Notes under the pieces: model-generated
Seen by the model: the letters and a program-made list of their open reading frames with translations, nothing else
What the model was told of the DNA's origin: nothing
Database searches by the model: none
Assembly: GCF_965363235.1 (NCBI RefSeq)
Contig: NC_134846.1
Coordinates: 5,337,001 to 5,401,000, forward strand
DNA from: Mytilus galloprovincialis
Taxonomy: Eukaryota; Mollusca; Bivalvia; Mytilida; Mytilidae
Reading direction: 5' to 3'
Length of the DNA stretch: 64,000 nt
Part shown: positions 1 through 11,716 of the stretch, piece by piece
Position numbering within the stretch: position 1 is the stretch's first letter
How the letters are laid out: each line of letters starts with the position of its first letter
Position numbers and translations under genes: made by a program

Positions 1-410
1 ATGAACTAGACCACGAACACTAAACCTTGTTCACTTATCCATGAAATGAGGTCGAGGTCAAATGCAAATTGTACATGTATGATGAGCATGAGGACCTTGT
101 AAGATACGCTCATACTAAATATATGTATCCTATTACTCATTATTAAGAAAGAAATTATCATTACAAAAAAAGACTGACTTTTTTCAAGTAGTCACTGAAC
201 CATGAAAATGAAGTCAAGGACAATGGACATACGATAGACAAAAACTTCATAACAAAAGGCATCTAAATACAAAATATGAAGCGTCCAGGACTACCACCTT
301 AAACAAATCAAATTTTTAAGATGTTAACTGACGACGACGCCGCTGCCATTGCCAGATCACTATCCCGTAGCCGAGCTTTCTGTGTCTAAAGTCGACGGCA
401 CGAAAAAAAA
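1..410 (-). repeat. dispersed repeat, inverted relative to 53096-53300
   Basis: Read on the minus strand, this block matches the segment near 53250-53310: both have a stretch like 'ttgac(t/c)tcattttcat' followed by 'ggt(t/c)agtga(c/t)t(a/g)cttg'. A GC-richer end with 'gacgacgccgctgcc' lies at 330-350. I recognise this as a common molluscan dispersed repeat. It is not coding, and its boundaries are approximate. Confidence 0.6.
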
Positions 411-973
411 ACATGGCAAATGCATACAAAAACAGTATCTTCTGAGTTGTGTGCGATTTTACAAGGAATAAAAGGGAAACATTGCAGTGTTAAGAATTGT
501 CATTTCAAAGCATTTTCATTTAGATATAAAAGATCATCTTAATTGTTGTTTTACCGTTCCTGCTCTTTTTGTAGTTCATGTTTTTTTACTCACGTTGATG
601 ACTCTTCTTGAATCGATTTACCCAATTTTAAATTATGTAAACGAATATCGCCTTTATTCAAATTTAAGAAGGGAAAACTTATTTATTTATTCATTTAACT
701 TTAAAGCAGTTATTCTGAATTCTGAATATGCGAATCAAGCGATTAATACGTGTTTTTCCTTTTAAAAAAATACTTCTACGTTTCTATTTTAACTCGCAAT
801 CGTAAAATTCATTGCTCGATGATTCAAGCAAGTGAAATTACATAGAAACAAGTTACTTAAGTTCGTAACCGGAATGTATATCTAACTACTACTTATTCAA
901 CTTCCTGCAAAGTTTCATCAAACAAGGAAATATATTTCGTATACTGAATGTTGACGACATACAATATCTGAAC
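411..973. other. 5' flank of gene A, no gene seen
   Basis: AT-rich sequence upstream of the first exon of gene A. Short open frames occur (for example 487-765), but they have no family signature and no splice context. A promoter must lie here if gene A is transcribed, but I cannot point to a convincing core element. Confidence 0.4.
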
Positions 974-1034
974 ATGATGAATGCTTTCTACTACTTTATT
1001 CTAAATATTATGGGTGTACGGTACGTAATCGGGG
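974..1034 (+). pseudogene. gene A exon 1, signal peptide
   Basis: Two adjacent ATGs (974 and 977) open a hydrophobic leader, MMNAFYYFILNIMGVRYVIG, which ends in a phase-1 donor (G|gtaagt). It matches the leaders at 13329 (MTMIAAYCLILNTFVMRYAK) and 24203 (MFDVFYCVILNTIVYRFVNG), sharing the core Y-x-x-I-L-N and a final R-(Y/F). The exon itself is intact. Confidence 0.75.
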
Positions 1035-2099
1035 GTAAGTCTACATTCTATACAATTGGAAGTGTAATTCCATTTTGTCTGGCTTTTTATACAAATTAAA
1101 TGGATCCGTGTACTAGTATGCTAACAACATTCTACATGTTTAAGTGGATTGAATGCAAATTAACTGAATTCCAGAGCTCAATTTTTTATTTTTTTTTACA
1201 ATGTTAACATCTGTTATTCATCCGAATTTGTGCAATGCCCGATACTGATCTTTTGATTAAGTATCTATTTGAATTCCTGTTGATTTTTTAAATAAGCAGG
1301 CAAATCGATCGATATAATGGATGCACCAGAGATTGAATACATTTTTAGATTAAAACAGCTGCTAATGTTGCCTTACTTATGTATTACATTTGCTTGATAG
1401 ATAAAAAAAAATAATCATGAATATACGTTTTTGGTTCGAATTGAATATATAATATATCATCGTTTCGTGTGTATTTTAAAGTATTCGCCATATAATAAAG
1501 TATAAAGATGACATCTGAAGACTGCCGATGGTCATATAAGCGATATACAATAGGGATGTCCTCGACTCCAAAAGAGTTAAAAAAAAAAAAAGGCCAAAAT
1601 TAAGTACGAAGTTGAACATGTTGAAGAGCACTGAGGCCAAGACAAAACGTACAAATACAAATACAGCTAAGGTAATCTATTCCTGAGGTAACTGGACATT
1701 GTGCATGCAATTAATTCACAGAACTAACAGATTTTTTGAAAATACAAATTTAAAAGGTTGTTACATTAAAATAGAGAATATGTATTTTAACAAATGCTAT
1801 AAACATATTCCCATTTTGCTTTGTATTAGGGTTAGTTTTATCTGATTTTCAATGAATGTAATAGCATGTATACATTATATTACGAAGTGGATATAATTTA
1901 TAAATTTTAATTAGAGACATCTGTTATTGGTCGGGCTTTGAATCTGGACAATTAATTTCAATATGTAAACCAAGTGTAAACAATTAAAAGTGGCAGACTA
2001 TGTGTTTTACTTAGTCAAAATATCACTGCAGGGAAAAAGCTACAATCGGTAAATTTACTTATCGACAAATCTTAGTTATATATATGACGTTTATTTTAG

Positions 2100-2321
2100 A
2101 GCAGCTGAATCTCATGGTAAATGAGCATACCTCGATATGGACAGATGCGTTTGTTTTTTGTAAAAATAGAACATACTGGCAACAACTATTACGTGACTGT
2201 CAGCCTGAATCATGCAACGTCAATAGTATCGCTGACAGTATTATTAACAGGCCAAAGCTCAGGAATCAACAATATTGGATATATGGATACATATTAAGAT
2301 CACCTGTCATTGTCAATATAG
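2100..2321 (+). pseudogene. gene A exon 2, N-terminal half of first CTLD
   Basis: 222 nt, phase 1 to phase 1, after ttattttag and before G|gtaatc. It encodes a W-x-x-A-x-x-x-C start (IWTDAFVFC), then C-Q-P-E-S-C and the YWIYGYILRSPVIVNIG block that corresponds to the W-x-G region in the middle of C-type-lectin-like domains. The exon has the same length as exon 2 of gene B. The CTLD assignment is by pattern only. Confidence 0.65.
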
Positions 2322-2824
2322 GTAATCAGAAATGAAAAAATGTGGTATGAGTGTGAATAAGACAAAACTTTAGTTTAATCATATTTTTGAAATAAGGGAC
2401 TGCAAAATATTACGTTATAGATTTTCCTGATAATTCCTTGTAAAACAAGGATTATCTCAGTATGTTGTAAGCTGATAAGTGAACGCATCAAACGAAGCAA
2501 TTTTCTTTTTTTCATGAGCACAAGACTTGTTTCGGATAACCAAAACAAACAAACAGAATTGTATGTGCAGCTAAAAAGACGAAGAATGTACCCACAATCA
2601 GAACATATACTGCGAAAACACACAAAAAGCAAAAAGGAAACAATAATATATCAGCACGGGAAACAACCGCGTGTTATTAAATGTCTTATGATGAGATTGG
2701 TCCGATTGATACACCAATATCTTTCAAAAAGGCGTTTAATCATTTATTTATTTTTAAGTCTGTTTACTGGAAAAGTAGTTTATATTCATGAAATAATCAT
2801 TTGTATTATTTTACATGGTTTTAG

Positions 2825-2952
2825 GATGTGTCAGTTTAATTGCCAACTTCAGGAATACCTTTCATCAAAGCAACTTCTCATTTTTACACAATTCAGCTTA
2901 TGAATGCTCTAGGGCGTGTAAAAATAACAGCGTGTAGTACATGTTCCTAAAG
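2825..2952 (+). pseudogene. gene A exon 3, first half of WSC domain, with in-frame stop
   Basis: 128 nt, phase 1 in and phase 0 out, identical in length to gene B exon 3. It encodes G-C-V-S...Y-E-C-S-R-A-C, the first three cysteines of a WSC domain. The codon at 2935-2937 is TAG; gene B has GAC (Asp) there, and the residues after it (YMFLK against YIFLR) stay aligned. This is the clearest lesion in gene A. Confidence 0.7.
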
Positions 2953-3314
2953 GTATATTTTTCCCATTGTTCAACACCTAATGCATTATATTTAACCACC
3001 GTTTAGGCATAGATCTGTTTATTACTTCACAAAATGTATTTATCTAATTTGTTCTGTTTATTCATTTATTTTTGTGTTTGATTTAAGATGCGAGTTTTTA
3101 TACAGAATATTTTTCGAGAAATAATTGTGTACACCAGATTCAAATTATCCTAGTATATAGACAATGATAAAACAAAATGTATAGACCCTTCTGAAACTTT
3201 CTTACGTTTGATGTATTGCAAGTGAAATATTCAGTGAAAAATGTTGTTTATATTGAAAAAAAAAATGTGCGTTTCACACACTGTACATTTTTATAGGGGT
3301 ATATGATATTTTAG

Positions 3315-3492
3315 GGTAGTGAATGTCTGTGTATTACTGATCAAAGATTCTCCGAAGAGATAACGAATAGTTATACAACAGTAAATATTGATGCTTGTAA
3401 CATTAGCTGTATTGGAAACCATGGAGATATATGCGGTGGTGATTCGTCTACTTATGGAAAAGTGTTATACAGTGTATACAAAATTATAAACA
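3315..3492 (+). pseudogene. gene A exon 4, second half of WSC domain
   Basis: 178 nt, phase 0 in and phase 1 out. It encodes S-E-C-L-C-I, then D-A-C-N-I-S-C-I-G-N-H-G-D-I-C-G-G and a closing Y-S-V-Y, the standard end of a WSC domain (C-x3-C-x-GN-x3-CGG-x-YS). With exon 3 this gives eight cysteines. No stop is seen in this exon. Confidence 0.8.
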
Positions 3493-3654
3493 GTATGTAT
3501 TTACAATCCACTACAAATGTATCATTCAAGAACAAGAAGAAAAAAAACAATACATGCATACATGTACAACATTTACATATATACATGTTATAGACAGTGA
3601 TCAATAAGTTTTTTGTTTTAAATTCACTATCCAAAAATAATCATTATTGTTCAT

Positions 3655-3800
3655 CTTGTAGTAGTAGTAGTATTATAATCCTTTTATTTTTATTATAATT
3701 ATTATTATTTGAAGTAGTAGTATTTATTTCTTTTTTATATTATTATTTTCATTCTAATTATCATTATTATTATTAATATAATTCCTATTATTATTAGGAC
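3655..3800. repeat. TAG/ATT trinucleotide low-complexity tract
   Basis: Runs of tag and att/tat trinucleotides within intron 4 of gene A. Simple sequence, no gene. Confidence 0.8.
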
Positions 3801-3917
3801 TATATATTCAGCATAAAATATTAGTTGAAAAATAAAAGCATAATGCATTCCATCAATTAGTTGAAAACAGGTTTGTTATCATTAAATAGTAATATGTAGT
3901 GATTTGTTTTATTTCAG

Positions 3918-4055
3918 GAACCGAGTCTGACGGAATGCAGTTTGGGAGTACTTGTTCAGCAATTCAGTTTGATGAATCAATGAAAAAAAGTCAAAGCAAA
4001 TACACAAAATGCAGTTCAACTTTGAACTATATTTGTGAAGGCTATAACAAGACAA
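3918..4055 (+). pseudogene. gene A exon 5, C-terminal half of first CTLD
   Basis: 138 nt, phase 1 to 1, the same length as gene B exon 5. It encodes S-T-C-S-A-I-Q, then K-Y-T-K-C-S-S-T-L-N-Y-I-C-E-G-Y-N-K-T. The C...C....YIC-E pattern is the usual end of a C-type-lectin-like domain. It is separated from its N-terminal half (exon 2) by the two WSC exons. Confidence 0.7.
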
Positions 4056-5133
4056 GTACGTTTCAAAATGCCTTGGTACAAATCTCAAAATGTGGCTACT
4101 TATATTTAGTGTTTTATTCTATTTAAAAAAAAACAAGATATCAATTTTGCATGATGGTTATATGAGGAGATTATATACAAAAGGAAATAATTAGATAATA
4201 GTAACGATGAAATGAATATGCAAACTGAAATAGGTACGTCATTCTGGTTGATAAACAATGATTGTTTTGGAAATAAGTGCAACCAGAACGTATGTTGCAA
4301 TTCCAACCTTTTAAAAAATGAATAATCCGTCACGCAATTTCCGCGAAATGTCCAACAATATCATAAAGACATAAGAGCTACATGTCCGCAGATAAGTAGC
4401 AATTTACATGTTTAACGTGTTATCAAATGCCTCATGAAAGAATCTGGCAATGTTTGTATCATACAGAATAAAATGTGTTGCTCTAGACGTACTACAGTGT
4501 TAGTAATTAAATGCAAACCACCTTCCTAGTGTGTGAGATACAAAAAAAACAGTTCGATAAAATATAACACACGTATGATTTGTTATTTGGATTGCAATTC
4601 TATTATGGCTGTTTTTACTTCAAACATATTTGAATCCCAAATCGATTTTCTTTTCTTCTTCTTGCTTATTTAAGTGGCATAGATTTGATATTCAGGGCTG
4701 TATATGGACATTGTAGAGTATGAATGAGACATTAATGTATTCGATAAGTATAAGTTAAACGCATTATATATAAAGTGTAAAAAGAACTAAATATGCATGT
4801 TGTGACATACTTGTTGGTAGCTATATAAACCTCTCCGTTGTTTTTATTGCATGGCTAATCATAAAAAATGAATGGACTATCAGCGAAAGTTCAGTTTAAA
4901 TAACATGAACCAGTTTGATTTTTCTTCTTTCGCCCTTTTGATGTGTCCTAAAAATTGGTATTTGTCTGGACTGAAACCTTTTTGATTCTGGAGTGAAATA
5001 AGTAACGTTGTATAATCTTTTATATAATAATAGATACAGAATTATTTGTTTTGCTTTTTGTGACGATTAATTAACTGATACGTTATAAGTAGGTTAAGAC
5101 ATTTATATATCAATATGCTTCTATATATTTTAG
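4056..5133. other. intron 5 of gene A
   Basis: AT-rich intron. I see no repeat family I can name and no coding signal. Confidence 0.5.
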
Positions 5134-5313
5134 ATGGAATATACCCCAAAGAGTGTAATACGGATAGAGTTTCTTGGTATACCGCTCAGCAAAACTGTAA
5201 AGAAAAGGGTATGCAACTGACTAGTTATTTACCTGATACTAAATGTCTGCGAAAAAGAGATTTGTTTTGGGTTGGAAATCATGCTGATGAAAACATACAA
5301 TGGGGAGAAAACA
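5134..5313 (+). pseudogene. gene A exon 6, N-terminal half of second CTLD
   Basis: 180 nt, phase 1 to 1. It encodes S-W-Y-T-A-Q-Q-N-C followed by D-L-F-W-V-G-N and I-Q-W-G-E-N, the usual W-x-x-A-x-x-x-C and W-x-G landmarks of a CTLD. Gene B exon 6 is three codons shorter. Confidence 0.75.
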
Positions 5314-5385
5314 GTAAGTGCCTACCTATGTGTCATTCACCAGTAAAAACAAACGCATGATTTACAAATTTTAACCAATATTTAC

Positions 5386-5540
5386 ATAATAGTTATTGAA
5401 AAACTGGTCATTATCGTGATATATGGACTGCCCACAGGACAGTGGTATTGACTGAGACAGCGATAATGACTGAGCCAAAGGCCACCGTCCTACGGGCTGT
5501 CCATATATCACGATAATGACCAGTTTTCAATAACTATTAT
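5386..5540. mobile_element. foldback (MITE-like) element, 155 bp
   Basis: The two ends are inverted copies over about 45 bp: ATAATAGTTATTGAAAA at the left matches TTTTCAATAACTATTAT at the right, and both continue into ctggtcattatcgtgatata. The centre is also partly self-complementary, so nearly the whole unit could fold into one hairpin. A TA target duplication is possible but cannot be told from the inverted repeat itself. Lies in intron 6 of gene A. Confidence 0.8.
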
Positions 5541-6380
5541 CTTTAAGCTTGTCTACTGACAACAGTCGTAATCAATTCGGTTAAAGACATACTTTTTTAG
5601 GGTTTTTGTTCAGGAATGACTTATGAACCGTTGAACCAATACTATTCGATATAATATGTTGTTACTGATGTTATAATGGAAGTCAAAGATTTACTACCGG
5701 TCAGTTGTCATGATCCTTTATACATTTGTATACGACATAGATACTTTATGTCATTTCCATTCACTAACGCTTGACGCAGTCAACCAATGCTTATTCAAAT
5801 TTTGATATACATTTATTGGTTTTGAAGAAAAAAAGAACATTGTGTACGACATTGACAATGTTCACTTTTGCCGTTCAGAACATTGATAAATTGGATAATA
5901 AGTACAGAACGCGGAAGGTCACACAAATTTGAAAGCGCTATATATACCTGTCACATTATATCAATTTTTTTTACTAGATGCACTTCTTAGTGATTACCTT
6001 TAAGATATAGAAAAAAATAGATGCTGTTACTTGACAGCTCATTGCATGTTAAAAATACTTTTACTTTGTCTGTACCAATCTGAATACTTAATGCTCCTCT
6101 ACTATGTTTTTTATTCACTCTATCAAAACGAATCTACGGAATCAATATTTTCAATAAAAACTAAATAAACAATCACAGAGACTGATTACTAAAAAAGAAA
6201 CGTAAGCATAACTGTAACTCTCTATCCTTTTAAATATAGCATAGATATTTCAAAACTTTAGGAATTGCTTAGTGATTGATTATTTTTTTTTTTTTTGTAT
6301 ATCTGTGTATTTCTTTACTAATCATTACACATATATTTTTTCTTATGTGTGTCAAATCTCGTTTTCACATTATCATTCAG

Positions 6381-6482
6381 GACATTTACCAGATAATGCG
6401 CTTTGTCTCAAGATAGTAATTAATGGATCTGAAATTCGATTAGAAACAGAGAAGTGCAGGAGTCGACTAGGTTCTCTTTGTT
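6381..6482 (+). pseudogene. gene A exon 7, C-terminal half of second CTLD
   Basis: 102 nt, phase 1 to 1, the same length as gene B exon 7. It encodes A-L-C-L-K-I, then R-L-E-T-E-K-C and S-L-C, the last three cysteines of the CTLD. I see none of the EPN, QPD or WND calcium/sugar motifs, so binding is probably not of the classical mannose or galactose type. Confidence 0.7.
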
Positions 6483-6876
6483 GTGAGTTCATAATTTATT
6501 TCATTTGATCACTGTATGTATTCATTTTATCAAATTTTATCAAATTGGCCTACTTAAAAGTTACCATAAAGATTTGAAGATATTGATTACAAATTACATT
6601 CAAAACAAACAAATAGGCCTCGATAAGGTGTTCCCAATTTTAAGGATACACATTGTAAAAACCTAGGCAATCTAGCATGTTGCAGTTAATAACTAATGTT
6701 TGTTTTTATTGAATTACTTAAACTGTTGGGATTGATAAATAATATATCTTTTTGACCTTAATGTTTGAAATGGTAATTTCAATCATGATAAAATAAGTTT
6801 TCAAGAACTCAAGTCAATATTAAATCCTTTAGTTCTTGGTCAGCTTAACATTCAAAAACCTTAAATGTACCAAAAA

Positions 6877-7215
6877 CAGTCCTGGCATGTAATGTTGTCA
6901 TTTAAGTATTATATTTTACATGGCCAAAAAGGCGGAAGGTTTGACTAGCCATAAACTATATTTAACCAACCATTTTTGTTTTCTTAAAATGTCCTGTACC
7001 AAGGAAAATGACAATTGTAATCTTATAATTCGTTTCTGTGTATGTTGCATTGTCGTATGGTTTTTTGTTGCACTTTTAGTGTTTCTGTTGCTTTCCCTTC
7101 TATATTTGATATGTTTGCCTCATTTTTAGTGTGTAACCCTAATTTGTTTTCTCTCAATGGATATTTTGACATTCGAACTGCAGTAACTACTGTTGCCTTT
7201 TCTATAGCATATGTA
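6877..7215 (+). repeat. dispersed repeat, same family as 18004-18310 and 56651-56971
   Basis: Shares 'cctg(g/c)catgtaatgttgtcatt', 'atgtcctgtaccaag' and the 'tttctctcaat' block with 18004-18310, and in inverted form with 56651-56971. Short open frames inside it are by-products of the repeat. Confidence 0.75.
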
Positions 7216-7404
7216 TTTCCGATATTGACATAATTATTTCTGGTGCTAGTTTTTGACCGCATTATATTCATTTGGTTGTTTAACATTAATATCGAGCTTT
7301 ATGCCGGTCAGTTCTTTGAATTAGATTGATGTTTTTTTAATTTGTTTTTATTTTTTCATTGATCAAAATAAGACTGGTGCATCAGTTTTTCATTGAGACT
7401 GCAA

Positions 7405-7625
7405 CAAACGATTAATATCAAATTATACCTGATCCTCATTTTTTGTCAATATACTTTTTGGACCTTTTAGATTATAGCTCTTCACTTTTTATATAAACTT
7501 TGGATTTCAAATATTTTGGCCACGAGCATCACTGAAAATACATGTATTGTCGAAATGCGCATCTGGTGCAGGAAAATTGGTACCGTTAATGTTATTACTA
7601 TCGATAAAACACAATTGTTTGGCAT
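7405..7625 (+). repeat. fragment of the repeat family seen three times at 57851-58790
   Basis: Contains 'atagctcttcac', 'ggatttcaaatattttggcc' and 'gagc(a/g)t(c/g)', matching the 57851-58790 units in decayed form. Boundaries are approximate. Confidence 0.5.
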
Positions 7626-8045
7626 ATTGGTAAACAAGTGTGTGGTCACGTCTACGTACAAACATATACATTCTTAATCCAATGTCATCCAAAATAGGTT
7701 TTACGGGAATAAATGTGTTTATTGCTATGTTTTCCCTTTTTATATAAGTCATCTGTTAAGGTTATTTTGTCATACCCTGTAGTTCTCTTTATTCTTTTTT
7801 TTTGTTGTTATAGAATTAAAGTGTGTCTTTACATCTATACAAGAAGACGCAAAGTCTAACGTATTGTTTTCATTTTTTAAAAGCCCATATTTCCGATTGA
7901 TAAATGGATTGGAAGGATATTTTTTTATGGAATTGAATGTTGGTAATAGACATTCATATGATAACAAAACTCTGTTTGATTTCATATAGTTTTTGCCTTT
8001 GCTTTAACATGTTTAATGATTTATATCATGTATATTTTGACGCAG

Positions 8046-8130
8046 ATACTTTCAACACCTCATTATGGCGACAAGGGAACTACGAACCCATACAGTTCAA
8101 CCATTTCAGCGGTAGAAAATAGTTCTACAG
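8046..8130 (+). pseudogene. gene A exon 8, Ser/Thr stalk, out of frame
   Basis: 85 nt between gacgcag and the donor G|gtgagt. The Ser/Thr-rich frame that reaches the donor in phase 1 (ending TISAVENSSTG) is not the frame entered from exon 7, whereas gene B exon 8 is 72 nt and in frame. Either the exon has slipped by one base or a different acceptor is used. Confidence 0.5.
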
Positions 8131-8311
8131 GTGAGTGCTGTATATAAAAAAATGTAATTTAAAGTTATTTTCCATTTGTATTTTTTGTAATACCACCAAA
8201 TCATGGTACGTCACATACGGTTATATACGAAAATAGGTCGAAAAAAATGTAACTTTGAGATACGGTGGTATTGTCACTAAATAGAAACTCTTCATAAAAT
8301 TGGATGTTACT

Positions 8312-8894
8312 AAAGGAGTAGGTCCGGCAAGGCCGATTTTGGCCTCAAATTTCAGATTCATCCTACAAAAGATTTTGGAAATTTTTTTAACACTTTAGTG
8401 TCTATTTCAATCGATTCAATTAGTTTAGGTGAAAGATTTTAACTGATTTAGTCATTAAAAACGCTCTGATTTAAGCTTAGATATGACAAATCTATCAAAT
8501 ATGCCAAAAAACGTAATTTTTCCGATGGTTTTTGTCAAAATTGAAAGTGGCCACATCCGTGTTAATCCTCAACCTTTATATATGTTATGCAATATCATCA
8601 AATACAACTTACATTTCAATATTATGCATGAACACAAATGCGGACACTTTCATTTCAGACGGAAACCGTCTAAAATTGAACTAAAATGCTAAAATTGTGA
8701 AGATTTCAGTAATTTAGCATGAATAAATGATTCTAGTTCCCGGTATATGTGCATTGTATTGTCAAAAACAGCCCATATTTATGTAGCAGAAGCATTCTAC
8801 TTTTCAGTTAATAGCTAGAAGATTACATTTTCACAATTTTGTAAATCTGCTATATTTTGGGGCCAAAAAGGGGTATTACTGAACCTACTCCTTT
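8312..8894. mobile_element. inverted-repeat element, AAAGGAGTAGGT family, copy 1
   Basis: Starts AAAGGAGTAGGTCC and ends with ACCTACTCCTTT. Related copies lie at 26192-26626, 30320-30754 and 37582-38859 (opposite orientation). Internal landmarks shared by all are 'gacaaatctatcaaatatgcc' type sequence and 'ttggggccaaaa' near the right end. Non-coding, so a MITE-like non-autonomous element. Confidence 0.75.
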
Positions 8895-9662
8895 GTTTCT
8901 TGCAAAAGAAAGGATATAGAATAGTTGTTCCAACATGACAGATGATATGGCATTGTAGATGAAAACGTGTGCAAATGTAAGACTGAACTCTTATATCCTG
9001 GCAGTGTTATGATCGAACAAAATAGTTAACGGAAAAGAATGACAGTATTTTTTATAAGTTCGTATGCAATCTTTCAAGTTTTTGTCGATGCTACAGACTG
9101 GCAATAATTAGTCGAAAACTGTGTGCGTTTAGGTACATCAAGATTCAACAGCATTCGTTCATTTATAGAACCGATGTATCAAGATCGATCTATTCCTCAA
9201 AATATCATGATTTTGTAATTGTACTTGTTTACACAAAAAAAGAATCTAGACTTCAATCATAAAAACTTTGTTCAATAATATATTAAAACATGATTTACGT
9301 TTATATACTAATAAAATTCAAAAAGGTGCATTCAATGCTTCAATGTCTAATTAAACTATAAGATAATAAGAAAAATAAAATGTAAAAGTAATATTACAGA
9401 AAGCTATATTTCTTGAATATTGCTCACCAAGAATGATCTACACCAATCTTTTGGAAGTAGAAAAAATAACAAAGAAGCTACCAAAAAGGAATACAAAATA
9501 TAATTAAAGGTATTATGTTGTTGAAAACCATCTATTGAAACTTGATATTTTTTAATTCCAAGATGACCATTTTGATGTTTACGTAATGTTGTCGTATGAA
9601 TATCTCTACCAGACTTTAAATGATACAGCAAGACAAACAATCCTCTTTTTATCGTTCTTTAG

Positions 9663-9709
9663 GTCGTACCGCTAATTCTTGTATAATTCAATTAATACTA
9701 AGCGTGGAG
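9663..9709 (+). pseudogene. possible decayed stalk exon of gene A
   Basis: After tttag comes GTCGTAC, the same start as gene B exon 9 at 48855 (GTCGTACAACC). The Asp-rich continuation of gene B is not kept, and the apparent donor (gaggtaata) is in a different place. Probably a degraded counterpart. Confidence 0.3.
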
Positions 9710-9871
9710 GTAATACGCATTTTTTTTAAATAATGTAAACCAGAGTCAGCCATTTCATTTTTTTAGCAAAGTGTTTATAGCAGAAAATTTTAATAAGATA
9801 ATTATGATTGCTAAATTAAACTTTATCTTTACCATGAAATTTCATAAGAAATCTTTATATTTTTGTTTTAG

Positions 9872-9950
9872 TTCCAATTGTAGCTGGAAGTGTAGGGGAA
9901 ATTCTAGGAATTGTGATCATCCTAGTGATTTTGATAGTTATCAAAAGAAG
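9872..9950 (+). pseudogene. gene A exon 10, transmembrane helix
   Basis: 79 nt, phase 1 in and phase 2 out, the same length as gene B exon 10. It encodes VPIVAGSVGEILGIVIILV then ILIVIKRR: a single hydrophobic helix followed by a basic stop-transfer end, as in a type I membrane protein. Confidence 0.8.
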
Positions 9951-11104
9951 GTATGCATTCCCAGTATGTTAGTTTGGCAAATTATATCATCGATAGGGGA
10001 GTTATATATTATTTGACTGCTTTTATTGGTCGTGTAGAAGTTTGTATTTCAGTCTCAATTTACCTTGCTTGTATTAAAAAGAATTCAAAATTAAGAATAA
10101 ATACATTCATCTATAAGTTAAACACAAACCTACATTACAGCACTTTAGTCTAAATTGAATGTTCTGACTGACTTACAGTTAACTATGATACATTTAGTAT
10201 AACAATGTTTTAAAGATAAATGTACTGAATAAAATGCCATTGAGACACTGAACATTGTATAATTCTAATATCATTTGCATATCTAAAATTGGATAGGTCA
10301 ATTCTGAAATTGACCAATCCAATACTGAAATTGAATTGGTCAATTCGAATTTTTCTCTTGGTTTACACTCCGATAACAAATGTTTCCTAAATTACTTTCG
10401 TAATCTATTTATGCGCGATACACATTCTTGCAGGGATACTGGGATTTTCAGCAAATTGCGATTACAAAACAATTGCATAACAGTTGTTTCTATTCTAATG
10501 CATATATAACCAAAAAAAATAGAAATAAAACAAATGCACTAAAGCTTCGAAAATGTATAAAAATAAGATTTAAATAAAATTCAGCGAAATTTTATGAAGG
10601 ATTTGCCGATTTTACGTTTTGGCATAACACGACGTCATACGGGTGAACATTTTCAAGGGAAAGATTATTTCGTTACGTGTGCGCTTCAAATTCGGATAGT
10701 TATATTTAATAAAAGTTTTTGTGTTAGGAGCTATTTCATTTTAGATTCTGATGCATTTATCAGACATTTATTGTTTTTAGAAAGTTAAGATGGCGGCGTA
10801 CTCCTTAGTTACTCTCGTACTCACAAACTTAACATAAAAGTCCTTATTAATCCTATAATAAGTATATTTGTGCTTTTGAAAACATTCTAAATATATATTG
10901 TTGTGGATAATAAACAAAGTGCGAGCTCAATAAACAAACAGGTAACACATTATTGAAGAAGCTGTTTGATTATTCTAAAACGCATTAGAAACATGTGCAA
11001 AATACATTACAATTAAAATAATTTAATAAACAACTTGGAATAGACAGTAAAATTAGAAATCATACTTATAACACTACAAAATTCATCTTTTTGACTTAAC
11101 TTCT

Positions 11105-11275
11105 TTTTGATATGTTCGTGTTGCATAGTATTATTCTTCTATGTTGTGTCAGTTGTACTATTAATTATCTGTTGTTTTTATTTTCTTTGTTAAGCCATGG
11201 CGTTGTCAGTTTATTTCCGATCTATGCGCTTGACTGTTCCTCCGGTATATTTTACTGATGTTCTTGTCATTTTCT
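11105..11275 (+). repeat. 3' tail of a dispersed repeat ('agccatggcgttgtcag' family)
   Basis: Contains 'ttctatgttgtgtcag', 'gccatggcgttgtcagttta' and 'ttgactgt(t/c)cct'. The same tail recurs at 18458-18790, 25862-26040, 29990-30168 and 54462-54885. See the 54462 entry for its possible origin. Confidence 0.75.
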
Positions 11276-11716
11276 ATTTGACAATAGGATACATATTTGG
11301 AAATGAACAAACATACAACAACGCTGGACAAATGTAATATAAATTGAATTTTTCAGCCATCCGATATTCTAAAGTACTTATTGTACAATTCCACTGGTCG
11401 ATTTATTTTGTCTACCATTGTGAGGCATAATTCATGCATACCTTTTCAGAACAGATCATGACGTTCCGATAGACTGTGGATTATCATGGTGGGTAATGCA
11501 ACCATATATGGAGAGGTTTATACTTTCCATGGACCCAAATTCTTTCCTTTTCGAAACTATCCGATTCCTCTGTGTCGTTTCTTACCTTCAAGTTTATCTT
11601 TTTTTTTTTAGATTTATCATTTTTATGTATTTTTCGTGTGAGATTATTTTAGTTTCTTGTTGTAGTGATTTTCAAATAATAATAAACTGAATAGTTTTCA
11701 TTGTTTTTTAAAACAG

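Noticed and set aside
2375-2903. Opposed frames of 85 and 129 codons between exons 2 and 3 of gene A
   Set aside because: They overlap each other, have no splice support, and the plus-strand one runs into exon 3 in the wrong frame.
11460-11590. Possible extra exon before the gene A tail
   Set aside because: A short open frame with no counterpart before the gene B tail exon and no matching splice phases.
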